From NCBI GenBank assembly GCA_027318585.1, contig DAHVOW010000001.1:99026-163025 (forward strand): DNA of 64,000 nucleotides, in the 5' to 3' direction. Shown here one piece after another: positions 18,582 to 30,972 of this stretch (its first letter is position 1; the number at the start of each line of letters is the position of its first letter). The DNA is from Methanobacteriaceae archaeon (lineage in GTDB: Archaea; Methanobacteriota; Methanobacteria; Methanobacteriales; Methanobacteriaceae). The translations under genes were made by a program, and so were the position numbers. The notes under the pieces were generated by a model. It saw nothing but the letters and a program-made list of their open reading frames with translations. It ran no database searches and was not told the DNA's origin.

Positions 18582-19451
18582 ATGAGTATTGACGTAGCAG
18601 AACTGGTAAAAAACGCGGTTATAGAAGCAAGTACCAGTTTTAGGGATGATCAACTATATGCTTACCACAGAGCCCTGGAAATTGAAGATGACCCCCGAGC
18701 CAGATGGGTCCTGGAAATCATGCTAGAAAATGCCATTCTGGCCAAGAAAAATAAGGTACCCCTGTGTGACGACACCGGTGTGCCACACATACTAGTCGAG
18801 ATCGGACGCGAAACACCCATTCCACCTAATTTTCTGGACCAAATTAAGGAAGGAATTAATTATGGTCTGTTAAAACTCCCAGGTAGACCCATGGCAGTCA
18901 GGGGTAACGATATTGAGAGAATAGAGCAAAGTAAAGGCCTAGATAAAGACCCCGGAAAACTGGTTCCTCCCGGGTTCTTAGTTGACACTGCAGATTTTAA
19001 AGGCGTTAAAATTCATGTACTGATGTTAGGTGGGGGGCCAGAGATAAGGGCCTTTACTCGAAGCGTTTTTCATAAGAGGGATCATAGAAAGCTTTTTAAG
19101 GAAGTGATAACATGGATGAGATCAGAGATACCCAAGCTGGGATGCATTCCCACCGTCCCTGCAATTGGCATTGGTAGAACTCATTTTGAAGCTTCATCCT
19201 TAATGCTGAAGGCAATGACACATCGGAGGCTAGATCAGCAATCAGAAGTAGAAATTAGAATAACCGAATCCCTTAATAAGTCCGGTATTGGCTCCTTGGG
19301 GCTGGGTGGAAGAGTGACTGCACTGGGAAGTCTGGTCCAGGTTGGTCCACAAAGGGCTAGTGGAGTTCGGATTGTATGTATGCGACCCTGTTGTTCTGTG
19401 GAGCCCCGCAGGTCATCAGTATTTTTGTCACCGAATTTTTGGAGTGAATAA
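18582..19451 (+). CDS. Class I fumarase/tartrate dehydratase alpha-like subunit
   Basis: A 289-residue protein aligned by motif to the alpha part of class I Fe-S hydro-lyases. Three iron-sulphur cysteines are visible: Cys62 in PLCDDTG, Cys188 in LGCIPT, and a third among Cys266/270/271 in IVCMRPCCSVE. The family segment usually written GGGSEN is here GGGPEIRAF, so the substrate site is altered and true fumarase activity is doubtful. No beta subunit is adjacent; a beta-like protein occurs at 63426-63932. The stop overlaps the next gene's start region (two bases apart), indicating translational coupling with the citrate-synthase-like gene. Confidence 0.82.
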   Translation: MSIDVAELVKNAVIEASTSFRDDQLYAYHRALEIEDDPRARWVLEIMLENAILAKKNKVPLCDDTGVPHILVEIGRETPIPPNFLDQIKEGINYGLLKLPGRPMAVRGNDIERIEQSKGLDKDPGKLVPPGFLVDTADFKGVKIHVLMLGGGPEIRAFTRSVFHKRDHRKLFKEVITWMRSEIPKLGCIPTVPAIGIGRTHFEASSLMLKAMTHRRLDQQSEVEIRITESLNKSGIGSLGLGGRVTALGSLVQVGPQRASGVRIVCMRPCCSVEPRRSSVFLSPNFWSE

Positions 19452-19452
19452 A

Positions 19453-20304
19453 ATGGCAATTGGAAGAGAAACTGTGGAAAGTCTTATTAAAATAGGTAAG
19501 CCAAAATGGAAAACCTCCATTTCCCAGGTGGCACCCAATCAAATCACAACTAGGGGTTATCCTCAGGAGGATCTCATCGAAAAGATTTCCTTTTCAGATA
19601 TGGTTTATCTGCTTTTGAAGGGCCAAATTCCATCAAAAAATCGGGCCAGAATGTTACAGTCGGTTCTAGTTTCCTTCTGTGACCATGGTGTAACCCCTCC
19701 CAGCACCCAGGTAGCCAGACTGATGGCTTCTACCGGTTCTTCCATGAATTCCTGTGTGGCTGGTGGACTTTTATCATTTGGCAAACATCATGCTGGAGCT
19801 CTGGAACTTTCCATGAAAGTCTTACAGGATGCTTTAAAGAGTCTGGATCTAGATGAAACTGACTCAGATAACCTTGATCAATTACAAAACGCAGCCCAGA
19901 TGGTGGTGGACCACTACTATCGGAAGGGTGAGAAAATCCCTGGTTTTGGGCACAGATTCCACCAGGAAGACCCTAGACCACCTAAACTCATCGATATGGC
20001 CATTAAGTATGACTGTTTTGGAGTTCACACCGAATTAGCCCTAAATATTGAGGAAATACTATTTGAAACCAAAGGAATACGTATGAATATTGATGGGGCC
20101 AATGCAGGAATACTTTCAGATTTGGGTTTTGAATGGGAGTTGGGAACTGGCATTTTTATGATAGGAAGGCTTCCGGCACTGGTTGCTCATGTAAATGAAG
20201 AAAAAATCAGGGAAACTCCTTTTAGAAAGCTTTTTGAGATTGAAGAGATTTATTACGATGGTCCAGATGTCAAAACGTTAGATGAATTTTTGAATAATGA
20301 TTAA
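19453..20304 (+). CDS. Compact citrate synthase / citryl-CoA lyase-like enzyme
   Basis: A 283-residue citrate-synthase-fold protein, much shorter than the 370-430 residues of true citrate synthases and close to citryl-CoA lyases. The three catalytic positions appear conserved: a His in SFGKHHAGALE (112/113), His167 in GFGHRFHQEDPR and Asp214 in NIDGANAG. It should therefore make or split a C-C bond between an acyl-CoA and an oxo acid; the substrate is not known. The ATG at 19453 follows GGAGTG and lies two bases past the hydro-lyase stop. The longer frame from 19342 is an overlap artefact. A T-rich tract follows the stop. Confidence 0.82.
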   Translation: MAIGRETVESLIKIGKPKWKTSISQVAPNQITTRGYPQEDLIEKISFSDMVYLLLKGQIPSKNRARMLQSVLVSFCDHGVTPPSTQVARLMASTGSSMNSCVAGGLLSFGKHHAGALELSMKVLQDALKSLDLDETDSDNLDQLQNAAQMVVDHYYRKGEKIPGFGHRFHQEDPRPPKLIDMAIKYDCFGVHTELALNIEEILFETKGIRMNIDGANAGILSDLGFEWELGTGIFMIGRLPALVAHVNEEKIRETPFRKLFEIEEIYYDGPDVKTLDEFLNND

Positions 20305-20358
20305 AAGATTTTTTTCTCCATAAAATCTCTCTTTTTTTACTGGAAAATTAAATAGTAA

Positions 20359-20371
20359 ATCATAAATATAA
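20359..20371 (+). promoter_or_regulatory. TATA-like promoter element for the ATP synthase operon
   Basis: The stretch ATCATAAATATAA in the 113-base gap before atpH fits an archaeal TATA box. A start of transcription about 25 bases on (near 20393) would leave a short leader ahead of the AGGGTGAT ribosome site. No other strong candidate is visible in the gap, but this is a pattern match only. Confidence 0.35.
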
Positions 20372-20397
20372 CTCAAAATAGAATTCCGTTTATCATA

Positions 20398-20732
<335 letters not shown>

Positions 20733-20742
20733 CGTGAGTACC

Positions 20743-22752
20743 ATGTTTAAGCCGGCAAGGATGAAAAAGCTCAAGATAATCACCTTAGACAAGTACGCTG
20801 ATTCTGCAGTGAGTTCACTTCACGAAGCGGGCTTGGTCCAGATTGAGGACATATCTGAGCGAATACAACAGGATGCAGAGTGGAGGCAGATTCTCAAACC
20901 TTCGGGTACCTCTCCTTTCACCGGTAAAATATCTTCTCTCTTAATGAAGACCACCGGGACCCTGGATTTTCTAAAATCCGTGGAAAAAAAGGAGAAAGGA
21001 ATTCTACCCGTGATTAAAGGGTTTGTAAACCCACCTCCCATCGAAAAAGTAAATATAGAGACGCTAGAGGATCAGGATCTGATTGATGATGCCGAAAACA
21101 CTTTGGAGGATGTAGGTTCCAAAACCAGGCCCCTTGAAGAAAAATTAAACCAGCTTGATTTCAGAAAAACTGAACTGGAAAATGCTCTAAAAGTATCCCA
21201 AAACCTTATAAATTTTGATTTCGATCTTTCCCTTTTGGAAGAATCTGATTATGTATCTTATTTTGCTGGGAAGATATCATCTGAATCCTATGACAACTTT
21301 AAAGAAAGTCTAAAGGATCTACCCGACGAAATAATGGTTTTTGACCAGGAAACTGAGTTGAAAAACTTCAAGATAATGATCATCGTAACCTTGAAGCAGC
21401 ATGCCGATGAAGTTTTATTTCAACTACGTAAGTTGGAGTTTGAAAGATTAGAAATTTCGGCCTTATCAGGTAAACCCAGTGATATTATACAGAAATCAGA
21501 AAATGAAATTGAATCCATCACTCAAAATAAAGAATCTGTTTTAAACGATCTAGCAACCATTGCCGATGAATGGATTAACAGACTTCAAGGTCTAAAGGAA
21601 CAACTGGAAATTCAGAAACAGCGCAGCGAGATCTACTCCTCATTTGGAGAAACCAAAAATACGGTGATGTTTGAAGGTTGGGTGACTGAGAAAAAATTGA
21701 ATGATGCTCTGGAGACCATTGAAACTTCAACTGAAGGTCACAGCATCGTTGATGTTTCAGATCCAGATGTCAATAAAGATAAAATTCCAATTCATCTTGA
21801 TAACCCACGTTTTGCCAAACCCTATGAAATGTTTGTGCACATGTACTCTCCTCCAGATTACCGGGAGATCGACCCCACAATCATGATGGCCATAATATTC
21901 CCATTCTTCTTCGGGTTCTGTCTAACAGAAGCCGGTTACGGGATAGTTGATGCCCTGGTCGGTTACATCATATACCGTGGCCTGGGAAGAACCAGCAAAA
22001 CCTGGGCCAACTTGGGCTTGATTATGGTGGCCTGTGGAGTATGGGCCATTATCCTGGGACTGGCGACTAACAGTTTCATTGGAGACCTTATACCCCGGTT
22101 TATATGGGGAGATCCAAGTGCTGCCATCCCAACCACCATCTCATCCATAAACTCCTTCGTACACCCGGAGAACATCCTAATAATCGCTTTGGTTGTGGGT
22201 ATAATCCACATCAACATGGGTTTGATATTTGGTGCCTATAACAACATAGTTCGTGGCGATGTTCGGGAAGCTTTAGGAGCTCAGATTGTGTGGTTTGTCC
22301 TGGAAGCTGGTGTGGTATTACTGGCGATTGGATACCTTTTAGGAATGGGTTTATTGCTTTACTCCGGAGTAGGCATCCTGGTTTTAAGTATAATCATGTT
22401 GATATACTTCAACGGCCTATTTGGACTGATGGACATGTCAGGTTTCCTGGGAAACGTCCTTTCATATGCCAGGCTCCTGGCGTTATGTCTTTCCACTGGA
22501 GGAATCGCTACCACCGTCAACATTCTCACTGGAATTGTGGCTGATATGATTCCAGTTATTGGAATAGTGCTGGCACCAATAGTCTTCATTGGAGGGCAAA
22601 TTGCAAACGGGGCCTTCCAGACACTGGGTGCCTTTATTAATTCACTGCGTTTGCATTACGTTGAGTTTTTCGCTCAATTTTACATTGGAGGAAGTCAGAA
22701 ATTTAGGGCCTTCAGAGCCAAAAGAAAGTACACTGATTTAGGAGGTAAATAA
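20743..22752 (+). CDS. atpI: A1Ao ATP synthase subunit I (a-type membrane subunit)
   Basis: About 670 residues. The N-terminal half (to about residue 365) is a soluble stalk-binding region with long coiled coils; the C-terminal half has about eight membrane helices beginning at MMAIIFPFFFGFCLTEAGYG. The late helix LLALCLSTGGIA carries polar residues facing the ion path, and the end (GAFINSLRLHYVEFFAQFY) holds the conserved Arg that interacts with the rotor carboxylates. The subunit forms the stator half channels. Start either GTG 20734 or ATG 20743; I prefer the ATG, since GTGAG sits ahead of it and the family begins MFKPARMKK. Confidence 0.95.
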   Translation: MFKPARMKKLKIITLDKYADSAVSSLHEAGLVQIEDISERIQQDAEWRQILKPSGTSPFTGKISSLLMKTTGTLDFLKSVEKKEKGILPVIKGFVNPPPIEKVNIETLEDQDLIDDAENTLEDVGSKTRPLEEKLNQLDFRKTELENALKVSQNLINFDFDLSLLEESDYVSYFAGKISSESYDNFKESLKDLPDEIMVFDQETELKNFKIMIIVTLKQHADEVLFQLRKLEFERLEISALSGKPSDIIQKSENEIESITQNKESVLNDLATIADEWINRLQGLKEQLEIQKQRSEIYSSFGETKNTVMFEGWVTEKKLNDALETIETSTEGHSIVDVSDPDVNKDKIPIHLDNPRFAKPYEMFVHMYSPPDYREIDPTIMMAIIFPFFFGFCLTEAGYGIVDALVGYIIYRGLGRTSKTWANLGLIMVACGVWAIILGLATNSFIGDLIPRFIWGDPSAAIPTTISSINSFVHPENILIIALVVGIIHINMGLIFGAYNNIVRGDVREALGAQIVWFVLEAGVVLLAIGYLLGMGLLLYSGVGILVLSIIMLIYFNGLFGLMDMSGFLGNVLSYARLLALCLSTGGIATTVNILTGIVADMIPVIGIVLAPIVFIGGQIANGAFQTLGAFINSLRLHYVEFFAQFYIGGSQKFRAFRAKRKYTDLGGK

Positions 22753-22753
22753 T

Positions 22754-23233
<480 letters not shown>

Positions 23234-23238
23234 TCGAG

Positions 23239-23859
23239 ATGAGTGGGGCAGAGAAGATAGTCTCAAGCATAATGTCTGATGCTCAGATTAAAGCCGAATC
23301 AATATTAGAAGAAGCTGAAAACAAAAGTAAATCCATTCTCCAAGAAGGTGAAGCTCAAGCAGTTTTAGAAAAGGAAAAAATCTTAGAAAACGCTGAAAAG
23401 CAGTCCAAAATGAGATACCAGCAGATCATCTCAGAAGCTAAGATGAATTCCCGGAGAATGGAACTTGAGGCTAGAGAAGAACTAATTGAAGAAGCTTTCC
23501 AGAAGGCAGAAGAAAAGCTGAAAATGATTGCTTCTTCCGATGCACCGGAATATAAGGCATCACTTGAAAAAGTTATAACCGAAGCTGGTGAAGAAATCGG
23601 TGGGGGTGATTTATTAGTCCTGGTTAAAAAAGACGATGAAACAAAAATCGCCAGTACTTTATCCTCCATTGAGAAGACCATCAGCGAAAGAACAGGTGCC
23701 ACCACCAAGTTGGAATTGGGAGAGAACATTCCCAACATTGGTGGGGCCGTTGTAAAAACCAAAAATGGTGAAATAGAGGTTAATAACACCATTGAAGCTA
23801 GGATGCTCCGGTTTAAAAAATCGTTAAGATCTGAAGTCGCAGGCATACTATTCCAATAG
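23239..23859 (+). CDS. atpE: A1Ao ATP synthase subunit E
   Basis: About 206 residues: a long charged coiled-coil half (SIMSDAQIKAESILEEAENK onward) and a globular C-terminal half with GDLLVLVKKDDE and IPNIGGAVVKTKNGEIEVNNT, the usual subunit E ending. It pairs with subunit H in the peripheral stalk. The frame opens at a TTG (23230) that overlaps the atpK stop; the ATG at 23239 gives MSGAEKIVSSIM, the normal family start. Followed after 19 bases by atpC. Confidence 0.94.
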   Translation: MSGAEKIVSSIMSDAQIKAESILEEAENKSKSILQEGEAQAVLEKEKILENAEKQSKMRYQQIISEAKMNSRRMELEAREELIEEAFQKAEEKLKMIASSDAPEYKASLEKVITEAGEEIGGGDLLVLVKKDDETKIASTLSSIEKTISERTGATTKLELGENIPNIGGAVVKTKNGEIEVNNTIEARMLRFKKSLRSEVAGILFQ

Positions 23860-23878
23860 GAGATAGGGGAGATTACGC

Positions 23879-25036
23879 ATGGCAGAAGACATTGCTACAA
23901 TAGTAACTGGTCTGGGATTCCCCTCTATCGATGCTTTTCTAGCGGTCATGTTTCTGATACTGGCCATATTCGGAGTAATAGTAGTTATATCCACCATCAG
24001 ACCCGTTCTGAGCATGTTCCCATACACCTATCCCAACGCAAGGGTTAGGGCCAGAATGGGACGGATATTCACCGAAAAACAGTTTTCAGAAATCATTGAA
24101 TCAGGAAACATTGAAGAAGTTAAAAACTACCTGCGAGGATATCCAGATTATGCAAAATACATTGACCAATACCCCTTAGAAAAGGCTTTAGACATTCAAC
24201 TTGCCGAAAATTATGATTTAGTTGCTAGGATATCCCCTGAGAATAGTAGAGACTCCTTTAAGTTTCTGCTTAAAAAATGGGATATCAAAAATCTAAAAAG
24301 CATAATTATCGCCAAGGAAGTGGGTTTAAGTCCAGAAGAGACCATGGACCTGGTGATTCCATTTGGTGAGCTTTCTGACAAGTTAGACGCCTTAATCGAT
24401 GCCGACGACATCAATGAAGTGCTAAGCGCCCTGGAAGGAACAGAATACACGCAGATATTGGAAGATTCAATTCCCATCTACCAGGAATCCAGGATGCTTT
24501 TACCATTAGAATCTTCATTAGACAAATATCTCCTGGAAAACCTTCTAAGGACGGTGGCCACACCGGAAGATGATAACACCGCCTATTTAAAAAATTATGT
24601 TGGGGACCTGGTAGATAGCACCAACCTTAAGATCATCTTAAGGGCCAAGGTGGATGGATTGAAATTTGATGACATAGAACCCTATATGATCACTGATGGT
24701 TACCAGATCAGGGAATGGAAGCTTAAGGATCTTATGGAAGCAGAAAATGTTTCGGGAGTAGTTAGTGGTCTGGAAGGAACCGATTACGCATCACTACTCG
24801 CGGAAGCAATGACTGATTACAATGAAACAGGTTCCATAGCCGCCTTTGAAACCGCTCTAGATAACCATGTGAATGATACTGCGAAAAAAATATCCTTAAA
24901 GAACCAGTTTGGAATCGGGCCCATGATCGGTTTTCTAAGTAGGAAAGAAAGGGAAATCAAAAACCTGAAGATCATCGCTCGTGGAAAAAGGGAAGATGGA
25001 TTTTCTCCTGCACAGATTAAGGAGATGTTAATATGA
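23879..25036 (+). CDS. atpC: A1Ao ATP synthase subunit C
   Basis: A 385-residue subunit C (AC39/d type). After a short hydrophobic N-terminal region (residues about 15-45) it is built of three similar helical units; the repeated pattern 'ALEGTEYTQIL' and 'GLEGTDYASLL' marks two of them. In the enzyme this funnel-shaped protein joins the central stalk to the proteolipid ring. The hydrophobic N-terminus is longer than in many homologues, which may add a membrane contact. GGGGAG precedes the ATG; the stop overlaps the atpF start by four bases. Confidence 0.93.
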   Translation: MAEDIATIVTGLGFPSIDAFLAVMFLILAIFGVIVVISTIRPVLSMFPYTYPNARVRARMGRIFTEKQFSEIIESGNIEEVKNYLRGYPDYAKYIDQYPLEKALDIQLAENYDLVARISPENSRDSFKFLLKKWDIKNLKSIIIAKEVGLSPEETMDLVIPFGELSDKLDALIDADDINEVLSALEGTEYTQILEDSIPIYQESRMLLPLESSLDKYLLENLLRTVATPEDDNTAYLKNYVGDLVDSTNLKIILRAKVDGLKFDDIEPYMITDGYQIREWKLKDLMEAENVSGVVSGLEGTDYASLLAEAMTDYNETGSIAAFETALDNHVNDTAKKISLKNQFGIGPMIGFLSRKEREIKNLKIIARGKREDGFSPAQIKEMLI

Positions 25037-25346
25037 AATCAAAAATAGCAGTAATGGCTGATCCAGACACGGTTACCGGTTTCATGCTGGGGGGTATTAA
25101 AGACGGATTTCCCATCGAAAATATGGAAGAAGCCGGAGAGAAGCTGAAGGAACTTCGAAAAGAATATTCCATTATAATAACCACCGAGAAAATTGGAGAC
25201 TATTACCGAGCTACTATAGATAAGATGAGCAGTGAAGGTGCGCTGCCCATGATAATTGAAATACCAGATAAAACCGGCTCAATAGATAGGGAATCAGACC
25301 CTATTCGAGAGCTTATTAAACGAGTAATTGGGGTTGAGATGGTAGA

Positions 25347-25350
<4 letters not shown>
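25033..25350 (+). CDS. atpF: A1Ao ATP synthase subunit F
   Basis: A 105-residue Rossmann-like protein: IAVMADPDTVTGFMLGGI at the start, KEYSIIITTEKIGD in the middle and LPMIIEIPDK followed by LIKRVIGVE at the end. This is the standard subunit F layout; in the complex it forms part of the central rotor stalk with subunit D and modulates catalysis. It overlaps atpC by four bases at its start and atpA by four bases at its end, typical of tight translational coupling. Confidence 0.94.
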
Positions 25351-27101
<1,751 letters not shown>

Positions 27102-27103
27102 AT

Positions 27104-28495
<1,392 letters not shown>

Positions 28496-28521
28496 CCCAA
28501 TTCTTCTTATAGAGGGATAAT

Positions 28522-29178
28522 ATGGCACAAGAAATGATAGAAGGCGTCAATCCCACACGGATGGAGCTTCTAAAATTAAAACAGCGCGAAAAACTTGCAG
28601 TGAAGGGATACAGCCTCCTTAAGGAGAAAAGGAATGCCCTGATCATGGAGTTTTTCAACATCCTGGAGAGAGTGAAAGGATCCCGTGAGAATGTGGCCGA
28701 AAAATTGCAGGAAGCCTATCAGGATCTTACCGCTGCCCAAATTGTTATGGGTGATTTAGCTGTTAAAAAGGCTGCCATGTCCGTTACAGAATCTGTGGAT
28801 GTGGATATTGACTCTCGAAGTGTGATGGGAGTTGTGGTGCCACTGATCGAATCTGAAACTGCACAACGCACCATTGTGGAACGTGGATACGGGTTTATGG
28901 ACACCTCAGTCAAGCTGGATGAAGCTGCGAAGAAGTTCGAAGAATCTATCCAGCTCATTATTGAGCTGGGAGAGATCGAAAAGACCATCATGCTTCTGGC
29001 AGGGGAAATAGAGTCAACAAAAAGAAGGGTGAATGCCCTGGAACATATCATCATCCCCCGACTGGAAAACACGGTTAAGTACATCGAGATGCGCCTGGAA
29101 GAGATGGAAAGGGAGAACTTTGTACGGCTTAAAATGATCAAAAAAACCATGGAAGAAACGGAGGTAGCCAATGGTTAG
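28522..29178 (+). CDS. atpD: A1Ao ATP synthase subunit D
   Basis: A 218-residue protein with two long helices framing a small middle section: an N-terminal PTRMELLKLKQREKLAVKGYSLLKEKR helix and a C-terminal helix through RRVNALEHIIIPRLENTVKYI. That coiled pair is the rotor axle inside the A3B3 head, with subunit F bound to it. It is the last of the nine structural genes. AGAGGGA precedes the ATG and the stop overlaps the next gene (DUF22) by eight bases. Confidence 0.95.
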   Translation: MAQEMIEGVNPTRMELLKLKQREKLAVKGYSLLKEKRNALIMEFFNILERVKGSRENVAEKLQEAYQDLTAAQIVMGDLAVKKAAMSVTESVDVDIDSRSVMGVVVPLIESETAQRTIVERGYGFMDTSVKLDEAAKKFEESIQLIIELGEIEKTIMLLAGEIESTKRRVNALEHIIIPRLENTVKYIEMRLEEMERENFVRLKMIKKTMEETEVANG

Positions 29179-29566
29179 AATAATAACTCGTCTGGATCAG
29201 GTTAAAAGGGAGTTACATGACCATGAAAAACCCCCTATTGATTTCCAGATCGGCACCATATCCGGTAAGGTTCGTGCAATCATCGCTGATGAAGACCGGG
29301 AATTCAAAGCTGGTCAGATTAAGGCCGTGAAAATCAAGAAGATACCCATCAACGCCAAACATATATCCTTCATCAGTGCCTACGCAGCCAATAAATACGG
29401 GCACGCCATGGCAGTTGGTGAGGAAACATATCTACCCATATCCATGGACCGGACCGCGGACCATGCTCAGTTCGCTGCAGCTCTTGATTGTAAAATTGAA
29501 AAAGATGATCTATTGGGCATTTTAATACTTCTTCCAGTAGAATTAACTGGACGTTGGAAGGAATAG
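29171..29566 (+). CDS. DUF22 family protein translationally coupled to atpD
   Basis: A 131-residue soluble protein of the archaeal DUF22 family, recognised from GTISGKVRAIIADEDREFKAGQIKAVKIKKIPI and the following FISAYAANKYGHAMAVGEE. The pattern suggests a compact beta-rich fold; function is unknown. Its start lies inside the end of atpD (eight-base overlap), so it is co-translated with the ATP synthase. That location hints at a link to assembly or regulation of the enzyme, but I have no direct evidence. A T-rich stretch follows the stop. Confidence 0.8.
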   Translation: MVRIITRLDQVKRELHDHEKPPIDFQIGTISGKVRAIIADEDREFKAGQIKAVKIKKIPINAKHISFISAYAANKYGHAMAVGEETYLPISMDRTADHAQFAAALDCKIEKDDLLGILILLPVELTGRWKE

Positions 29567-29635
29567 ATTTTGCCCCACATTTTTTATTTTTTAGTGGTTT
29601 AGAATGTATTTATTCTTTTAATGTGGTGAATTCAA

Positions 29636-29800
29636 TTGGACATAAGTTTTTTATGGAAATCTAGCTGGGAAGAAATAAAAAAAGACCCGGACCAGATGGC
29701 CAAGGTTTTCATGTTAATATCCGGAGCCATGATCCTGACCACCATCCTAATCGTAATTGGAACCATAGTGTTCATATTAAGGGTACTGGGCCTGGTTTAA
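29636..29800 (+). CDS. Small single-span membrane protein downstream of the ATP synthase operon
   Basis: A 55-codon frame starting at TTG (29636) after a GTGGTG site. The N-terminal half is charged (SSWEEIKKDPDQMAKVF) and the second half is one hydrophobic helix (MILTTILIVIGTIVFIL) ending RVLGLV. The helix, ribosome site and lack of overlap with other genes make it likely real. It is 69 bases past DUF22 and in the same direction, so it may be read with the ATP synthase transcript or from its own promoter. Confidence 0.6.
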   Translation: MDISFLWKSSWEEIKKDPDQMAKVFMLISGAMILTTILIVIGTIVFILRVLGLV

Positions 29801-29916
29801 GATTTTATGAACAAAAATTTATTCCAGACCAAAAAGATTAAAAAAAATAATTAAATGAAATAAGATTAATTTGAAAATAAAGTCATCTATTCTTGTACTA
29901 ATTCTTAATTTCAAAC

Positions 29917-30024
29917 CTACTCCGCTGGGTTTCGGTTTAAAATCTGCATCATTACATTTACCAATATGAAACCGCCAATAATAACACCTAAAATATACCA
30001 GGAATACTCCATCATTATACTCAT
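29917..30024 (-). CDS. Small single-span membrane protein (35 aa)
   Basis: A 36-codon minus-strand frame with AGAGGTG ahead of the ATG at 30022-30024. The peptide begins MSIMMEYSWY, has one hydrophobic helix (ILGVIIGGFILVNVMM) and ends QILNRNPAE. It faces the small membrane protein at 29636-29800 tail to tail. Function unknown. The clean helix and good ribosome site are the evidence; there is no homology information. Confidence 0.5.
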   Translation of the reverse strand: MSIMMEYSWYILGVIIGGFILVNVMMQILNRNPAE

Positions 30025-30096
30025 CAACAACACCTCTTTCTTTAGAATACTAATCTCTCATTATAAAAAAACTTTTTTAAAATTATTTTAGGATCC

Positions 30097-30510
30097 TTAA
30101 AGTCCCATCTTGTCGGTTACAAAGTCCTCCAGGGGCTTCTTAGCATCCTTCATTTCATTAAGAAGTTGCTCAGCCATGGCCAGCACTTTATGATATGGTT
30201 CTAGAACTTCTTGTTTTTCCTTTTCCAACCGCTTTATGACTGTTACCCGAGACTCCTTTTTCTTAGCAAACCTTTTTTTGGGAATAATCTCTTGGTTCTC
30301 GTTAAAAGCCTGGTTCAATTCCCCTTTTCGCTTTAAATAAACCGCTTCCATATACCGGATGTCTCTTTTTAATTCGAGATGCAGAATTTTTAATTTTTCT
30401 TCCCTTTCTTCAAGTTCCTCCAGCATTATACGTGATTCTGGAATAGATTTGGGCTCAACATCCAGGTCAGCCAGTTCCATTAGGTGTTTGTAGTAATCGT
30501 TAGCTTCCAT
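30097..30510 (-). CDS. Charged coiled-coil protein of unknown function
   Basis: A 137-residue protein, mostly helix with heptad-like spacing (MLEELEEREEKLKILHLELKR and RVTVIKRLEKEKQEVLEPYHKV). Acidic at the start and basic in the middle (PKKRFAKKKESR), which may bind nucleic acid. I recognise no family. It lies 59 bases after the next minus-strand gene (30570-30908), so the two could form an operon. No cysteine or membrane segment. Confidence 0.7.
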   Translation of the reverse strand: MEANDYYKHLMELADLDVEPKSIPESRIMLEELEEREEKLKILHLELKRDIRYMEAVYLKRKGELNQAFNENQEIIPKKRFAKKKESRVTVIKRLEKEKQEVLEPYHKVLAMAEQLLNEMKDAKKPLEDFVTDKMGL

Positions 30511-30569
30511 CTAAATCATCCGGGTAGTGAATCCACATCTGGTAGATTCTTTACAGAAATATAAAAAGG

Positions 30570-30908
30570 TTAATCATGTTTCAGGTCGATTGTTATCTTC
30601 AGCATCTTGTCTTCTACTTCACAAACCGTGCTTAGGTCATTATTGTCCTTATCCATTTCCTTCACCCGGAATAAAATATTAGTCAGGGAGATGGTGTTGA
30701 ATACTCCAGTCTTATTTTTGGGTTTAGAAGATATAAGGAGTATGATAAACCGATTATCTTCCACTAAAACGTTGTAATTAATGGCGTTTATATAAATAGC
30801 ATCAGAAATTATTAAAAGCAGCTTGATATGTTTTATAGGCAGTCCGCTATTTGAAATAATTTTTTTTATCTTGTCGTTTTCACGGCACTGTTCAATATCA
30901 ATGTCCAT
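30570..30908 (-). CDS. Protein of unknown function (112 aa)
   Basis: The first residues (MDIDIEQCRENDKIKKIISNSGLPIKH) are followed by alternating hydrophobic strands and charged turns (KLLLIISDAIYINAI, FIILLISSKP), giving a small alpha/beta fold. No family is recognised. GGTGG precedes the ATG. The gene is divergent from the UPF0216 gene across 64 bases, which probably holds both promoters, and it precedes the coiled-coil gene in the same direction. Confidence 0.7.
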   Translation of the reverse strand: MDIDIEQCRENDKIKKIISNSGLPIKHIKLLLIISDAIYINAINYNVLVEDNRFIILLISSKPKNKTGVFNTISLTNILFRVKEMDKDNNDLSTVCEVEDKMLKITIDLKHD

Positions 30909-30972
30909 TTAACCACCAGACCTCCACTTCATAGAAGATATTATAGTTTACTATTTTTAAATAAATTGGTGT

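Noticed and set aside
19342..19452. Longer N-terminus for the citrate-synthase-like protein
   Set aside because: The extension overlaps the hydro-lyase coding region in another frame; the ATG at 19453 after GGAGTG matches the family start.
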